A stretch of DNA of 38,197 bases, from contig CACMNV010000011.1 in the NCBI GenBank assembly GCA_902615025.1, forward strand, positions 1 to 38,197. Reading direction: 5' to 3'. The position numbers were made by a program, and so were the translations under genes. Numbering within the stretch: position 1 is the stretch's first letter; each line of letters begins with the position of its first letter. This DNA comes from an uncultured SAR116 cluster alpha proteobacterium (GTDB lineage Bacteria > Pseudomonadota > Alphaproteobacteria > Puniceispirillales > Marisalimonadaceae). The notes beneath the pieces are model-generated. The model did not search any database. It worked only from the letters and a program-made list of their open reading frames with translations, and was not told the DNA's origin. Below, piece after piece: positions 25,358 through 36,400 of the stretch.

Positions 25358-27376
25358 TTATGTTTCTAAAAATGACCTTAATTTTCTTGATCGCGATGGA
25401 TGTTTAAGTTTTCTCAGTGCTTTAGCTTCAATCTGCCTAATTCTTTCACGTGTAACACTAAACTGCTGACCTACCTCTTCTAATGTATGATCTGTATTCA
25501 TTCCTATACCAAATCTCATTCTAAGTACACGTTCTTCTCTTGGTGTTAGACTTGACAAAATTCTTGTCGTTGTTTCACGAAGATTAGCATGAATAGCAGC
25601 TTCTAATGGCTGGACAGCATTTTTATCTTCAATAAAATCCCCAAGATGACTATCATCTTCATCGCCAACAGGAGTTTCAAGTGAAATTGGTTCTTTAGCA
25701 ATCTTTAATACTTTTCTTACTTTATCTAATGGCATTGATAACTTTGTGGATAATTCTTCAGGAGTTGGCTCTCGTCCTATTTCATGCAACATTTGTCTTG
25801 AAGTTCTAACAATTTTATTAATTGTCTCTATCATATGCACAGGTATACGTATAGTTCTAGCTTGATCTGCAATAGATCGAGTAATTGCTTGTCTAATCCA
25901 CCATGTAGCATATGTTGAAAACTTATAACCCCTTCTATATTCAAATTTGTCAACAGCTTTCATCAAACCAATGTTTCCTTCTTGAATGAGATCTAAAAAT
26001 TGAAGACCTCTATTGGTATATTTTTTTGCTATTGAGATTACCAACCGTAAATTAGCCTCTACCATTTCTTTTTTTGCACGCGCTGATTCTCTTTCACCTT
26101 TTTGAATAATTTGAACAAGATTTTTAAATTCTTTTATAGGTAAATTTACTTTAGAAATAAATTCATTAATTGAGTTAAATATTTCATCAATTTCATATTT
26201 ATTTTCATTGAAAAAATTATTCCAAACTTTGTTGGTACCAACTTTATCTTTCCAAGAGAAATATGCATTTCCATCTTGCCACTTACTTAAAAAATCTAAT
26301 CTCTTAATTCCAGCTTGTTCTGCCATTCTAAGCAAACTACCTTCAATGTTTGAAATTTTTTTATTAAGACCATAAATTTGGTCTAATAATATTTCTTGTT
26401 TATTTTGATTTAGATAAATTTTGTCTAATTTATTAATTAAATCAATTTGAAGATTAAACCTTTTCTTTTCAGATCTTTCGATTAATTCGTCACCTTTTTG
26501 GAGTCTTGTTAGTCTTCTGTCATTTAAATTTTCAATTTGCTTAAATGTTTCGACCACGCCATCGATTATATCTAATATAGGTCCTTTAATTTCGGTTTCC
26601 ATTGCGACAAGTGATAAATTTGTGTCATTTTCATCATCTTCATCATCATTTTCATCATTATCATCTTCATTGTCGTTATCAGCAAAGATTTCATTTTTAG
26701 GTTTAAGATTTTCATTCGAACCAGGTTTATCTAATATATTATTAATATTTATTTTATTGCTTTGTAAGATTTCATTTTTATTTAACAGACTGTTATTAGA
26801 TAAGTTTTTACTGTCAGGACTATCATCATTAAGTCTCGCATAAGTTGTTTCTAAATCTATAATATCTCTAAGCATCATGGAACCATTATCTACGTTATCA
26901 CGCCATTGTAAAAACTGATTTAATGCAATTGGATTTTCATATAATCCTCCAATCATTAATTCCTTTCCAGCTTCAATTCTTTTAGCTATAGCTATTTCAC
27001 CTTCCCTAGATAAAAGCTCTACAGTTCCCATTTCTTTTAGATACATTCTTACAGGGTCATCTGAACGACTTACTTCATCTTCAGAAATATTCCCAACAAC
27101 TTTTTCATCATTTTCTTCTACAGTATTCTCTTCATTTTGATCTATTATATTTATACCTAATTCATTTATTGCTACCATTACATCTTCAATTTGTTCGGAC
27201 GTTAATTCACCATCTGGTAAGGCTTTATTTAATTGATCATGAGTTATGTAGCCTGAAGTTTTACCTTTTTTTAATAAAGATTTTATCTCAGAATTATTAA
27301 GATCAATTATAGGTTTGTCTGAGTTTTCCAAATCTGTTTTTTCTTTGGACTTTTTAATCATTTTTGACTTCATCAT
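25358..27376 (-). CDS. rpoD: Housekeeping RNA polymerase sigma factor RpoD (sigma70)
   Basis: A 672-residue primary sigma factor. Region 1.1 covers about residues 25-80. Region 1.2 has [24 protein letters not shown] non-conserved region follows, with a 19-residue stretch of nearly only Asp, Glu and Asn (233-251). Regions 2.1-2.4 have [40 protein letters not shown] and [16 protein letters not shown]. Region 3 has [12 protein letters not shown]. Region 4 has [35 protein letters not shown] and [11 protein letters not shown]. Complete. It follows dnaG by 7 nt, an operon order widely conserved in bacteria. Confidence 0.98.
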   Translation of the reverse strand: MMKSKMIKKSKEKTDLENSDKPIIDLNNSEIKSLLKKGKTSGYITHDQLNKALPDGELTSEQIEDVMVAINELGINIIDQNEENTVEENDEKVVGNISEDEVSRSDDPVRMYLKEMGTVELLSREGEIAIAKRIEAGKELMIGGLYENPIALNQFLQWRDNVDNGSMMLRDIIDLETTYARLNDDSPDSKNLSNNSLLNKNEILQSNKININNILDKPGSNENLKPKNEIFADNDNEDDNDENDDEDDENDTNLSLVAMETEIKGPILDIIDGVVETFKQIENLNDRRLTRLQKGDELIERSEKKRFNLQIDLINKLDKIYLNQNKQEILLDQIYGLNKKISNIEGSLLRMAEQAGIKRLDFLSKWQDGNAYFSWKDKVGTNKVWNNFFNENKYEIDEIFNSINEFISKVNLPIKEFKNLVQIIQKGERESARAKKEMVEANLRLVISIAKKYTNRGLQFLDLIQEGNIGLMKAVDKFEYRRGYKFSTYATWWIRQAITRSIADQARTIRIPVHMIETINKIVRTSRQMLHEIGREPTPEELSTKLSMPLDKVRKVLKIAKEPISLETPVGDEDDSHLGDFIEDKNAVQPLEAAIHANLRETTTRILSSLTPREERVLRMRFGIGMNTDHTLEEVGQQFSVTRERIRQIEAKALRKLKHPSRSRKLRSFLET

Positions 27377-27383
27377 TTACTTC

Positions 27384-29024
27384 TTAATTATTATTAACCA
27401 TATATATTAATTCTTCTAAAACTCTTCTACTTTCATCAATTTTAACCTTTTCATCTGATGATCGTAATTTGGAAAACATAGCCTCTAATCTAAAATCTCC
27501 AAGAAATTTTATAAGATCTCTCTCTTTTAAACTTTCAACTAATTGAGTGTAACTTACATCAGAATTTTCTTTAATAATACTAAATATAACTTCTTTAACA
27601 TCATGTAAACTATTATTAGTAAATTTTATTTTAATTAATTGTTTTTCAAAAACATCATAGAGTTTTGGAAAGTTTAATATTATTGCAATAATTACTTTAA
27701 ATCTAAAATCATTTTCTATCTTAGGCAAATTTAAATTAACAAAATTATTTGGCTTAGAGTTATATCCTCTTATTTTAGATCTTAATTTATTAATTCTATT
27801 TTCAAGGTCATCTCTAATAGCTAATTGAAGATTTTTTTCTTTAATTTGATATATTTTACTTCTTATAAACTTCCAAAATTTAGCAATCTCTTCAGGTGTC
27901 TCATTCATTTTATTTTTTATGCCCATTAACCATATGATATCTGATATATAATAGCTTTTTTCCAATAAGACGTTAAAATTATCTTTACCATTTTTAACTA
28001 GGTATTCTTCAGGATCTAGATTATTTGGCAAAAATACAAATCTAAATACATTATCAGTATTTATTAATGGGAGTAATTTATCAAATAATCTAATTGTAGC
28101 ATTTTTCCCAGCTTGATCACCATCAAATACAACGAAAATATTTTTTGAAAGTTTTGTTAATAAATCTATTTGCTTCTCAGAAACAGCAGTACCCAAAGTG
28201 GCTACAGCGGGATATCCAAACCTAAATAAAGCAATTACATCCATATATCCCTCGCATAAAATAATATTATCGATATTTTGCTTTCTTTTCTTTACATTAT
28301 AAGCACCGAATAAAATATTTCTTTTACTAAAAACATCACTTTCAGGAGAATTTAAATATTTTGGTTCCGAAGAATTAGTTGATCTTCCGCCAAAAGCTAT
28401 AATTTTTCCATTAGTTGTGATTATAGGAATCATTATCCTATCATAAAAATAACCATATAAATCATTATATTTTTTTTTTGCCAAGCCAATTTCTATTAAT
28501 TCTTCTTCATTAATGCTTTTTGACTTTAAAAAATTAATTAATTGGTAATCAAAATTTTTCGATGGCGCATAACCTATTAAAAATTCTTGACATATTTCTT
28601 TATTTAAACCTCTATTATTTAAGTAATCCAAAACATTTTTGTTCTTCTTATTATATAAATTCTCTATAAAAAATTTTGAAGATAATTCAAGTGTTTTATA
28701 TTTGTTTTGAAATGAAATATTTTGATTGCTATTATTATTTACCGTTAAACCTATCAAACTTGCTAAATACTTTAAGGCACTATAAAAATCTATATTATCA
28801 ATTTCCATAATGAAAGAAAATATATCTCCATGTTTTTCACATCCAAAACAGTGATAAAACTGTTTTTCATCATGAACATGGAATGACGGTGTTTTTTCAG
28901 AATGAAAAGGACATAGACCTATATAACTATTTTCACTTTTTTTCTTTAAGGTAACTTTTTTTGAAATTATTTCAGATAATTTTATTCTGTTTTTTATCTC
29001 TTCTTTTAAATCATCATTATTCAT
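27384..29024 (-). CDS. dnaG: DNA primase DnaG
   Basis: DnaG (546 residues) makes RNA primers for replication. The N-terminal CHC2 zinc finger (LCPFHSEKTPSFHV ... YHCFGCEKHGD) uses Cys38, His41, Cys59 and Cys62. The catalytic TOPRIM domain includes FGGRSTNSSEPKYLNSPES, ILCEGYMDVIALFRFGYPAV and VVFDGDQAGKNATIRLFD. The C-terminal helicase-interaction region is shorter than in E. coli DnaG (581 residues), consistent with a streamlined genome. It lies between the yqeY-like gene and rpoD with 6-7 nt gaps. Confidence 0.97.
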   Translation of the reverse strand: MNNDDLKEEIKNRIKLSEIISKKVTLKKKSENSYIGLCPFHSEKTPSFHVHDEKQFYHCFGCEKHGDIFSFIMEIDNIDFYSALKYLASLIGLTVNNNSNQNISFQNKYKTLELSSKFFIENLYNKKNKNVLDYLNNRGLNKEICQEFLIGYAPSKNFDYQLINFLKSKSINEEELIEIGLAKKKYNDLYGYFYDRIMIPIITTNGKIIAFGGRSTNSSEPKYLNSPESDVFSKRNILFGAYNVKKRKQNIDNIILCEGYMDVIALFRFGYPAVATLGTAVSEKQIDLLTKLSKNIFVVFDGDQAGKNATIRLFDKLLPLINTDNVFRFVFLPNNLDPEEYLVKNGKDNFNVLLEKSYYISDIIWLMGIKNKMNETPEEIAKFWKFIRSKIYQIKEKNLQLAIRDDLENRINKLRSKIRGYNSKPNNFVNLNLPKIENDFRFKVIIAIILNFPKLYDVFEKQLIKIKFTNNSLHDVKEVIFSIIKENSDVSYTQLVESLKERDLIKFLGDFRLEAMFSKLRSSDEKVKIDESRRVLEELIYMVNNN

Positions 29025-29030
29025 TATGAA

Positions 29031-29483
29031 TTAAATTAATTTCTCCTTTAAAAATTTACTAGCTTTACTAAAATCCATATTTGTAGAATACTTTTCTTTT
29101 AGGTAGCTCATAACTTTTCCCATATCTCTAATAGACTTTGCGTCGTTTATTTCTATGGCTTCTTTAACAAGGTTCTTAATTTCATCATCATTCATTTGTT
29201 TTGGCAAAAATTGTTTTATTATTTTTATCTCATCTTCCTCACTCTGTACTAAATCCATTCTATTGCCTTTCGTATAAAGTTGAATTGATTCTTCCCTTTG
29301 TTTTTGCATCTTTTTTAGTAAAGAAATTATATCAGCCTCACTTATTCCATTCTGATTTCCTTCTGTTCTAACAACAATATCTCTATCCTTAATTGCTGCA
29401 ATTATCAGTCTAATTGTTTTTGTTGCTACTAAATCTTTATTAATAATTGATTTTTTTAATTCAGAATTTAATTGTTCTCTCAT
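29031..29483 (-). CDS. GatB/YqeY domain protein
   Basis: A 150-residue single-domain YqeY-family protein, related to the C-terminal tRNA-binding tail of GatB. It has the typical LIIAAIKDRDI, ISLLKKMQKQREESI and PKQMNDDEIKNLVKEAI blocks and a C-terminal GKVMSYLKEKY. Precise function is not established for the family. Linkage ahead of dnaG-rpoD is common in alphaproteobacteria. An AGGTG ribosome-binding sequence lies 5 nt before the ATG. First gene of the operon, divergent from carA. Confidence 0.9.
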   Translation of the reverse strand: MREQLNSELKKSIINKDLVATKTIRLIIAAIKDRDIVVRTEGNQNGISEADIISLLKKMQKQREESIQLYTKGNRMDLVQSEEDEIKIIKQFLPKQMNDDEIKNLVKEAIEINDAKSIRDMGKVMSYLKEKYSTNMDFSKASKFLKEKLI

Positions 29484-29589
29484 AAAACACCTATGTTAAA
29501 TGTTCTTATGTTTAATTTTATTGACCTTAAATGTAAACCATTTTAATTAGTATATAAATATCTTTGATATTATCTATTTGAGTATATGT

Positions 29590-30801
29590 ATGCACGATTT
29601 TAAAATTTCCAACCTGAATTCTTACATACCCTTTAATTTTTTAAACCAAAATATTTTACCAAAAAATTCAATATTGATATTAGAAACTGGTGAAAAGTTT
29701 TTTGGATATTCTTTCGGGTCAGATAAATTAGGAATTGGTGAGTTATGCTTTAATACTTCTATGACTGGGTATCAGGAAATTATCACTGATCCTTCATATA
29801 CTAATCAAATTATAAGCTTTACTTTTCCACATATAGGGAATGTAGGCACAAACTTTAATGATTATGAGGGAAAATCTAATGTTTCTGGCGTAGTAACAAG
29901 ACAACTCCCATCCAAAGAATCAAGCTGGAGAAGTGATAAAAATTTTACTGAATGGTTAAAAGATTTATCAATACCTGGAATTGCAGGAATTGATACAAGA
30001 AATTTAACTAAAATTATTAGAAACAGAAAATCAATCAATGCAATAATCGCTAAAATTGACAAAACTGAAAGCTTAAGTGAATTAAAAGAAATTTTACAAA
30101 AGCATCCATCTATGAATGGTCTTGAATTGTTCAGTAAAATTTCAACAAAAAAAGAATATCTTTGGAAAGAAAATTTGCATGAATTGATCAAATCATCAAA
30201 AAAACAAAATAATAAGCCATTAAAAATAATTGCTTTTGATTACGGAGTAAAATCAAATATTTTACGAAACTTATATGAAAGAAATTTTGAAGTATCCGTT
30301 CTCCCTTATACCACAACAATTGAAGAAATTATTTCAAAAAATCCAGATGGTATATTTTTATCTAATGGTCCAGGTGACCCCAAGGCATCGGATCCAAATG
30401 TTTTTAAATTATTAAAAAATTTAACTAGTTTAAAAATTCCAATATTTGGTATTTGTATTGGTCATCAACTTATAGCTTTAACATTGGGTGCCAAAACTTC
30501 TAAAATGAAACAAGGTCATAGAGGAGCAAACCATCCAGTCAAGAATTTAGAAACAAATAGTGTAGAGATAACAAGTCAAAATCATGGATTTATTGTTGAC
30601 AAACAAAGTCTTCCAAGTGATCTTCATATTACTCATATTTCTTTATTTGATCAATCAATTGAAGGCCTTAGACATAAAGAACTTCCCATTTTTTCAGTTC
30701 AATTTCATCCAGAAGCTTCCCCAGGACCTACAGATACATCATATTTGTTTGATAAATTTTATAATCTTTGTCTAGAGTACAATAATGCCAAAAAGAACTG
30801 A
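29590..30801 (+). CDS. carA: Carbamoyl-phosphate synthase small subunit
   Basis: CarA provides ammonia from glutamine to CarB for carbamoyl phosphate, feeding arginine and pyrimidine synthesis. The N-terminal domain has [14 protein letters not shown] and the class I glutamine amidotransferase domain occupies about 210-400. The nucleophile is Cys289 ([12 protein letters not shown]), and the late His/Glu pair is in [12 protein letters not shown] start at the ATG at 29590 (403 residues); a TTG four codons upstream gives 407. Either way the N-terminus is some 20 residues longer than usual and no good ribosome-binding site is seen. The stop overlaps the carB start by 17 nt. Confidence 0.95.
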   Translation: MHDFKISNLNSYIPFNFLNQNILPKNSILILETGEKFFGYSFGSDKLGIGELCFNTSMTGYQEIITDPSYTNQIISFTFPHIGNVGTNFNDYEGKSNVSGVVTRQLPSKESSWRSDKNFTEWLKDLSIPGIAGIDTRNLTKIIRNRKSINAIIAKIDKTESLSELKEILQKHPSMNGLELFSKISTKKEYLWKENLHELIKSSKKQNNKPLKIIAFDYGVKSNILRNLYERNFEVSVLPYTTTIEEIISKNPDGIFLSNGPGDPKASDPNVFKLLKNLTSLKIPIFGICIGHQLIALTLGAKTSKMKQGHRGANHPVKNLETNSVEITSQNHGFIVDKQSLPSDLHITHISLFDQSIEGLRHKELPIFSVQFHPEASPGPTDTSYLFDKFYNLCLEYNNAKKN

Positions 30802-33800
30802 TTTAAACTCGATTTTAATCATAGGTGCAGGTCCAATTATAATTGGTCAAGCGTGTGAATTTGATTATTCGGGAGCTCAAGCATGTAAGGCTCTTAAAGA
30901 AGAAGGTATGAGAGTTATTTTAGTGAATTCTAATCCTGCAACTATAATGACAGATCCAATTATGGCAGATGCTACATATATTGAGCCAATACAAAAAGAT
31001 GTAATTCATAAGATCATAAAAAAAGAAAAACCTGATGCAATCTTACCAACTATGGGGGGGCAAACAGCACTAAATGTCACATTAGAATTACATAAAGATG
31101 GAATATTAGAAAAAGAAAATATTGAAATTATTGGAGCTAAACCCGAATCAATAAAAAAAGCTGAAGACAGAAGTTTATTTAAAAAATCGATGGATAAAAT
31201 TGGCTTATCTTCTGCAAAAGCAAAGATTGTAAAAAATATGAATGATGCCTTAAAATCATTAGATTTTGTTGGATTACCATGCATTATTAGACCCTCCTTT
31301 ACTCTTGGTGGAGAAGGTGGTGGAGTTGCTTATAATAAAGAAGAATTCATTTCAATTGTAGAACAAGGTTTAAAATTAAGCCCTGTCAGTGAAGTTTTAA
31401 TTGAAGAATCACTAATCGGTTGGAAAGAATTTGAAATGGAAGTAGTAAGAGATAAATTTGATAATTGTATAATAATTTGTTCTATAGAAAATGTTGATCC
31501 TATGGGAGTTCATACTGGAGATTCTATAACAGTTGCTCCTGCTTTAACTCTTACAGATAAAGAATATCAAAAAATGCGATTAGCGAGTATTAATATCCTT
31601 AGAGAAATTGGGGTTGATACAGGTGGATCAAATGTTCAGTTTGCAGTCAATCCTAAAGATGGTAGACAAATTGTTATTGAAATGAACCCACGAGTGAGCA
31701 GATCTTCTGCACTTGCTTCAAAAGCAACAGGTTTTCCAATAGCAAAAATAGCTGCAAAACTTGCCATTGGTTACCATTTAGATGAATTAATTAACGATAT
31801 TACCAAAAATACGCCTGCTAGCTTTGAGCCCACAATAGATTATGTTGTAACAAAAATTCCAAAATTTACCTTTGAAAAATTTCCAGGCTCAAAAAAATAT
31901 TTAACAACTTCAATGAAATCTGTTGGAGAAGCTATGTCAATAGGAAGATCTTTCCAAGAATCTCTTCAAAAAGGACTAAGATCTCTTGAAAATGATTATT
32001 CAGGATTAGATCAAATAAGTTACAACACCGTAGAAGAATTAGAAAAATTACTTAGTGAACCAGTTCCAGAGAGAATTTTAATTATAGCTGAAGCTATTAG
32101 AAAAAGTTTTTCTTTAAAAGATATTCACAATAAAACAGGATGGGATTTCTGGTTTTTGGAACAAATTAGTGGAATAATTGAAGTAGAAAATTTTTTAAGA
32201 AAAAAAGGAGTACACAAAAATAAAGAGTTTTTAACAAATCTAAAATCTATGGGCTTTTCAGATTTAAAAATTTCTGAATTAGTAAACATAGATGTTAATG
32301 AAATAATAGAGATTAGAAAAAGTTGTAATGTTTATCCATCCTTTAAAAGAGTAGACACATGTTCAGCTGAGTTTTCATCTGAAACAGCCTATTTATATAG
32401 CTCTTATGAACTATCAGATATAACAGAATGTGAAGCAAATCCATCTGAAAAGCAGAAAGTTGTAATTCTGGGCGGTGGGCCAAATAGAATTGGCCAAGGT
32501 ATCGAGTTTGATTATTGTTGTGTTCATGCATCTTACAGTTTAAAAAAAATGGGCATTGAAACTATTATGATTAATTGTAATCCAGAGACCGTTTCTACTG
32601 ATTATGATACGTCTGACAAACTTTATTTCGAACCTCTTACTTTTGAAAATGTTTTTGATATCATTAATAAAGAACAAGAAAATGGAAAATTACTTGGTGT
32701 AATTGTTCAGCTAGGTGGTCAAACTCCTCTTAAAATAGCAAATGAGTTAGACAAATCAGGAATTAAAATTTTAGGCACTTCAGTTGATGCAATTGACTTA
32801 GCTGAAGATAGAGATCGATTTCAAAAATTTATAAGGTCTTTAACTCTAAAACAACCAGTTAATGATGTTGCTAAAAGTAAAATTGAAGCTCAAAAAATTT
32901 GTGAAAATATAGGCTTTCCAATTGTGATTAGACCAAGTTATGTTCTTGGAGGAAGAGCTATGGAAATAATACACAATATGGATCAATTAAATAAATACAT
33001 TAATGTGGCTGTTAGAGTATCAGGGAAAAATCCTGTATTAATAGATCAATTTTTAAAAAATGCAATGGAAGTTGATGTTGATGCAATATCTGATGGAAAA
33101 GATGTTTTTATTGCTGGCATAATGGAACACATTGAAGAGGCTGGAATACACTCAGGAGATTCTGCGTGTGTTTTACCACCTCAAAACATATCTGATCAAA
33201 TGTTAAATAAAATAAAAAATCAAACTCAAATTATTGCAAAAAGTTTAAAGGTAAAAGGCTTTATGAACATTCAATTTGCTATAAAAGAAAATGAGTTATT
33301 TATTTTAGAAGTCAATCCAAGAGGAAGCCGAACTATACCATTTGTTGCAAAAGCAACAGGATATCCACTTGTAAAGTATGCCTGTCAAATTATGATTGGT
33401 CATTCAATACAAGAACTTAAATTAAAAGAAAATAATATTAAACATGTTTGTGTAAAAGAAGCTGTTTTTCCTTTTGCAAGATTTCAAGGCACTGACATTA
33501 TATTAGGCCCTGAAATGAAATCAACAGGTGAAGTCATGGGAATTGATAAAAACTTTGAACTAGCTTTTTATAAAAGTCAATTGGGTTCAAACATACCTCT
33601 TCCTAAAAAAGGTAAAATATTTATTTCTATAAAAGATGAAGATAAAAGAAAAATTATTGAACCTGCAAAATCTCTAGTAAGTTTTGGTTTTGACTTAATT
33701 GCAACTAGGGGAACAGCAACCTTCCTGAAGAATAATAAAATTTCTTGTGAAATTGTTAAAAAAGTTTTTGAAGGAAGACCAAATGTTGTTGACTTAATGA

Positions 33801-34003
33801 TTTCAAATGAAATTGATCTAGTTATAAATACCGTTGAAGGGTTGAAATCAATTGAAGATAGTTTTTCATTAAGACAAACTGCATTATTAAACAATATTCC
33901 TTATTATACTACTATACAAGGTGCTATTGCTGTAACATCTGCTATTAAAAGTGTAATTAACAAAGAAATTGATGTACACTCATTACAATCATATTTAAAT
34001 TGA
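30785..34003 (+). CDS. carB: Carbamoyl-phosphate synthase large subunit
   Basis: The 1072-residue CarB carries out both phosphorylation steps and the final synthesis of carbamoyl phosphate. Two homologous ATP-grasp halves are visible: the first begins [20 protein letters not shown], with [10 protein letters not shown] and [15 protein letters not shown]; the second begins [20 protein letters not shown] (about residue 557), with [14 protein letters not shown]. The C-terminal allosteric MGS-like domain (about 935-1072) with [11 protein letters not shown] is complete. Length is standard. It is coupled to carA by a 17-nt overlap and followed 13 nt on by greA. Confidence 0.98.
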   Translation: MPKRTDLNSILIIGAGPIIIGQACEFDYSGAQACKALKEEGMRVILVNSNPATIMTDPIMADATYIEPIQKDVIHKIIKKEKPDAILPTMGGQTALNVTLELHKDGILEKENIEIIGAKPESIKKAEDRSLFKKSMDKIGLSSAKAKIVKNMNDALKSLDFVGLPCIIRPSFTLGGEGGGVAYNKEEFISIVEQGLKLSPVSEVLIEESLIGWKEFEMEVVRDKFDNCIIICSIENVDPMGVHTGDSITVAPALTLTDKEYQKMRLASINILREIGVDTGGSNVQFAVNPKDGRQIVIEMNPRVSRSSALASKATGFPIAKIAAKLAIGYHLDELINDITKNTPASFEPTIDYVVTKIPKFTFEKFPGSKKYLTTSMKSVGEAMSIGRSFQESLQKGLRSLENDYSGLDQISYNTVEELEKLLSEPVPERILIIAEAIRKSFSLKDIHNKTGWDFWFLEQISGIIEVENFLRKKGVHKNKEFLTNLKSMGFSDLKISELVNIDVNEIIEIRKSCNVYPSFKRVDTCSAEFSSETAYLYSSYELSDITECEANPSEKQKVVILGGGPNRIGQGIEFDYCCVHASYSLKKMGIETIMINCNPETVSTDYDTSDKLYFEPLTFENVFDIINKEQENGKLLGVIVQLGGQTPLKIANELDKSGIKILGTSVDAIDLAEDRDRFQKFIRSLTLKQPVNDVAKSKIEAQKICENIGFPIVIRPSYVLGGRAMEIIHNMDQLNKYINVAVRVSGKNPVLIDQFLKNAMEVDVDAISDGKDVFIAGIMEHIEEAGIHSGDSACVLPPQNISDQMLNKIKNQTQIIAKSLKVKGFMNIQFAIKENELFILEVNPRGSRTIPFVAKATGYPLVKYACQIMIGHSIQELKLKENNIKHVCVKEAVFPFARFQGTDIILGPEMKSTGEVMGIDKNFELAFYKSQLGSNIPLPKKGKIFISIKDEDKRKIIEPAKSLVSFGFDLIATRGTATFLKNNKISCEIVKKVFEGRPNVVDLMISNEIDLVINTVEGLKSIEDSFSLRQTALLNNIPYYTTIQGAIAVTSAIKSVINKEIDVHSLQSYLN

Positions 34004-34016
34004 TTGGAGTATTTTA

Positions 34017-34493
34017 ATGGAAAAAGTACCTTTTACAATAAATGGGTTAGAAAATTTAAAGAATGAATTTACTAATTTAAAGAAAATTCAAAGACCAGAG
34101 ATTATAAAAGCTATTTCAATCGCCCGTGAACATGGGGATTTATCAGAAAACGCTGAATATCACGCTGCTAAAGAAAAACAATCATTTATTGAAGGAAGAA
34201 TAACTGAGCTTGAAAGTGTTTTAAGCAGAGCTGAAGTAATAGATTTAACAAAACTTGATGGAAAAAGGGTTACTTTTGGCACAAAAGTAACTGTTTATGA
34301 TGAAGATGCAGACAAGGATGTAGAGTTTTCTATAGTTGGTCCGTATGAAGCTAATTTAGAAAAAGGATTAATTTCAGTCTCATCCCCTTTAGCTAAAGGC
34401 TTAATGAGTAAAGAGAGCGGCTCTCAGGTAGAAATTAAAACTCCAAGTGGTATAAAAAATTATGAAATTTTAAATATAGACATTTTAAAATAA
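34017..34493 (+). CDS. greA: Transcript cleavage factor GreA
   Basis: GreA (158 residues) rescues backtracked RNA polymerase by stimulating transcript cleavage. The N-terminal coiled coil (about 1-75) carries the tip acidic residues in EHGDLSENAEYHAAKEKQSF, which place the catalytic Asp and Glu in the RNAP secondary channel. The C-terminal FKBP-like domain contains FSIVGPYEANLEKGLISVSS and SPLAKGLMSK. A TGGAG ribosome-binding sequence lies upstream. Probably co-transcribed with carAB. Confidence 0.97.
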   Translation: MEKVPFTINGLENLKNEFTNLKKIQRPEIIKAISIAREHGDLSENAEYHAAKEKQSFIEGRITELESVLSRAEVIDLTKLDGKRVTFGTKVTVYDEDADKDVEFSIVGPYEANLEKGLISVSSPLAKGLMSKESGSQVEIKTPSGIKNYEILNIDILK

Positions 34494-34498
34494 ATCAA

Positions 34499-35461
34499 AT
34501 GAAAACAGAATGCTTGATATTATTAATAGGCATTAAAGGGATTGATAATCAATCAATTGCTCTCGCAAAGAATTTAGGTTTTGAATTCAAAAAAATTAAA
34601 ATTGAAATTAATCCTTTTTTAAGAACTTTTCCGTTTTTTGGAGACCTTTTTAATAATTTAGGAAATAATCTTAAATTAATTAAAAAATATGATTTTAAGT
34701 ATTTAATCACTACTGGGAAGAAATTATCAGGAGTGTCTGTAGCTCTAAAAAAAATCTATGGTAAAAAAATAATTAATATTCATTTACAAAAACCAAATTT
34801 TTATTCTAAATATTTTGATATACTTGTGACACCAGAACATGATGGGTTTTACCGTAAGCATAATATTATTAAAATAATAGGTTCACTTGTACCATTCAAT
34901 GAAATAGAAATTAAAAAAAAAAATACTTTAATAGAAAAAAAATTTAAATATTTTAAATCTCCAAATGTATTAGTTCTGTTAGGTGGAAAAAGTAAAAGAT
35001 TTTCCCCAACTAATACAGACTTTTCAAAGCTATTATTTGATATAAAATATGCAGCAAAAAAAATTTCAGCAAATGTTATCATTTGTCAATCTAGAAGAAC
35101 ACCAGAAAATATTTTATATCTAGCAGAACAAATATTTTCTGATTTTACAAGTCACTTTTACATCTCAAAAAAGGATGAACCAAATATCTACCCATCAATA
35201 ATTAAAATATGTGATTATATAGTTGTGACTAACGATAGTGTAAATATGATTAGTGAAACAGCCTCTACAACTAAAAATTTATTTTTGGGTTATTTAAACA
35301 AAGAAAAAAGTAAACTTAAGTCTTTTCATGAAAAACTTTTAAAATATAACAGTATAAAAATATTTAAAAATTCTTTTTACAATTTTAAAAAAATACCACT
35401 AGATAATCAAAAAAAATTAAATAAAGATTTCAAATTAATATTGAACAAATTATCTAAATAA
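34499..35461 (+). CDS. ELM1-family (mitochondrial fission ELM1-like) protein
   Basis: A 320-residue protein of the ELM1 family, named for a plant mitochondrial fission factor but common in alphaproteobacteria and of GT-B glycosyltransferase-like fold. Markers are VLVLLGGKSKRFSPT (about residue 160) and the C-terminal YIVVTNDSVNMISETASTTKNLFLGYL (about 240-266), the latter given here as two overlapping parts: VVTNDSVNMISE and TASTTKNLFLG. The bacterial role is unknown. It follows greA by 5 nt. The last 12 nt overlap the 3' end of the convergent msrP. Confidence 0.85.
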   Translation: MKTECLILLIGIKGIDNQSIALAKNLGFEFKKIKIEINPFLRTFPFFGDLFNNLGNNLKLIKKYDFKYLITTGKKLSGVSVALKKIYGKKIINIHLQKPNFYSKYFDILVTPEHDGFYRKHNIIKIIGSLVPFNEIEIKKKNTLIEKKFKYFKSPNVLVLLGGKSKRFSPTNTDFSKLLFDIKYAAKKISANVIICQSRRTPENILYLAEQIFSDFTSHFYISKKDEPNIYPSIIKICDYIVVTNDSVNMISETASTTKNLFLGYLNKEKSKLKSFHEKLLKYNSIKIFKNSFYNFKKIPLDNQKKLNKDFKLILNKLSK

Positions 35462-36400
35462 TTTCAATTTTTCCTGTTGAGAAAAGTTTGAATAGAGATA
35501 AGATACATTTTCTTCATAACCATTATAAATTTGTGTTTTTTGAAATTCATTTGTTCCTAATAACTGCTCTTTACTTTGAGACCATCTAGGGTGGGGAACA
35601 TTTGGATTAACATTTGCCCAAAAACCATATTCTTTAGGTGCTAATTTTTCCCATAAACCAATTGGTTTTTCATTTGTGAACGTAATTTTTACAATAGACT
35701 TAATTGATTTAAAACCATACTTCCAAGGTAATACCAATCTTAAAGGAGCACCATTTTGATTAGGGATATCTTTTCCATACATCCCAGTTGCAAAAAAAGC
35801 TAAATCATTTTTTGCTTCCTGAAGAGATATACCCTCAACATATGGCCAAGGGTACCAAGACTGTTTTTGACCTGGTGCAATTTTTGGGTCATAAAAAGTT
35901 TCAAACCTTACGTAATTAGCATCCTTATCTGGATCAACAATTTCTAAAATTTTATTAACTGGAAATCCTAACCATGGAACAACCATCGCCCAACCTTCAA
36001 CACAGCGAAATCTATAAATTCTTTCTTCAAGTCCAATCAATTTTTTGAGCTTATCAATATCAAATGTTCTCTTTTTCTTAACTAACCCATCAATTTTGAT
36101 TGACCAATTATCAACTTTTAGTTTTGAAGCTCTTCTCCAAATATTTTTACTTGACCCAAATTCGTAAAAATTTGTGTATGTCGTAGCTAACTTTTCACTT
36201 GTATAAGGCAATGGAAGAAAATATTTTTCATTAAGTTTGTTTGTAGTTTGATATGAAGCTAAAGAAAATGAGGGATATAACGAAAACATCAACGCTGATT
36301 TTCCTAGAGAACTAACGAAAGACCTTCTATTTCTAAAATAACTTTCATCAGTTACCGATGACTCAGAAATTTCCCATGACTTTTTCTTTTTAAGATACAT
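35450..36400 (-). CDS. msrP: MsrP/YedY-type periplasmic methionine sulfoxide reductase, molybdopterin subunit
   Basis: MsrP (316 residues) repairs oxidised methionines in periplasmic proteins. A Tat signal is seen as NRRSFVSSLGKSALMF with the twin arginines at 25-26, exporting the folded molybdoenzyme. The molybdenum ligand is Cys133 in RFRCVEGWAMVVPWLGFPV. APGQKQSWYPWPYVEG, LPWKYGFKSIKSIVKI and GFWANVNPNVPHPRW are family-typical. The haem membrane partner MsrQ is not encoded next to it; the gene directly abuts the aspartate aminotransferase gene upstream (0 nt). Confidence 0.94.
   Translation of the reverse strand: MYLKKKKSWEISESSVTDESYFRNRRSFVSSLGKSALMFSLYPSFSLASYQTTNKLNEKYFLPLPYTSEKLATTYTNFYEFGSSKNIWRRASKLKVDNWSIKIDGLVKKKRTFDIDKLKKLIGLEERIYRFRCVEGWAMVVPWLGFPVNKILEIVDPDKDANYVRFETFYDPKIAPGQKQSWYPWPYVEGISLQEAKNDLAFFATGMYGKDIPNQNGAPLRLVLPWKYGFKSIKSIVKITFTNEKPIGLWEKLAPKEYGFWANVNPNVPHPRWSQSKEQLLGTNEFQKTQIYNGYEENVSYLYSNFSQQEKLKLFR

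Noticed and set aside
26622-26843. Ser-rich plus-strand frame and tri-nucleotide repeat (TCATCATCTTCA-like)
   Set aside because: It is the reverse of the acidic tract of RpoD, not a separate gene or a microsatellite outside coding sequence.
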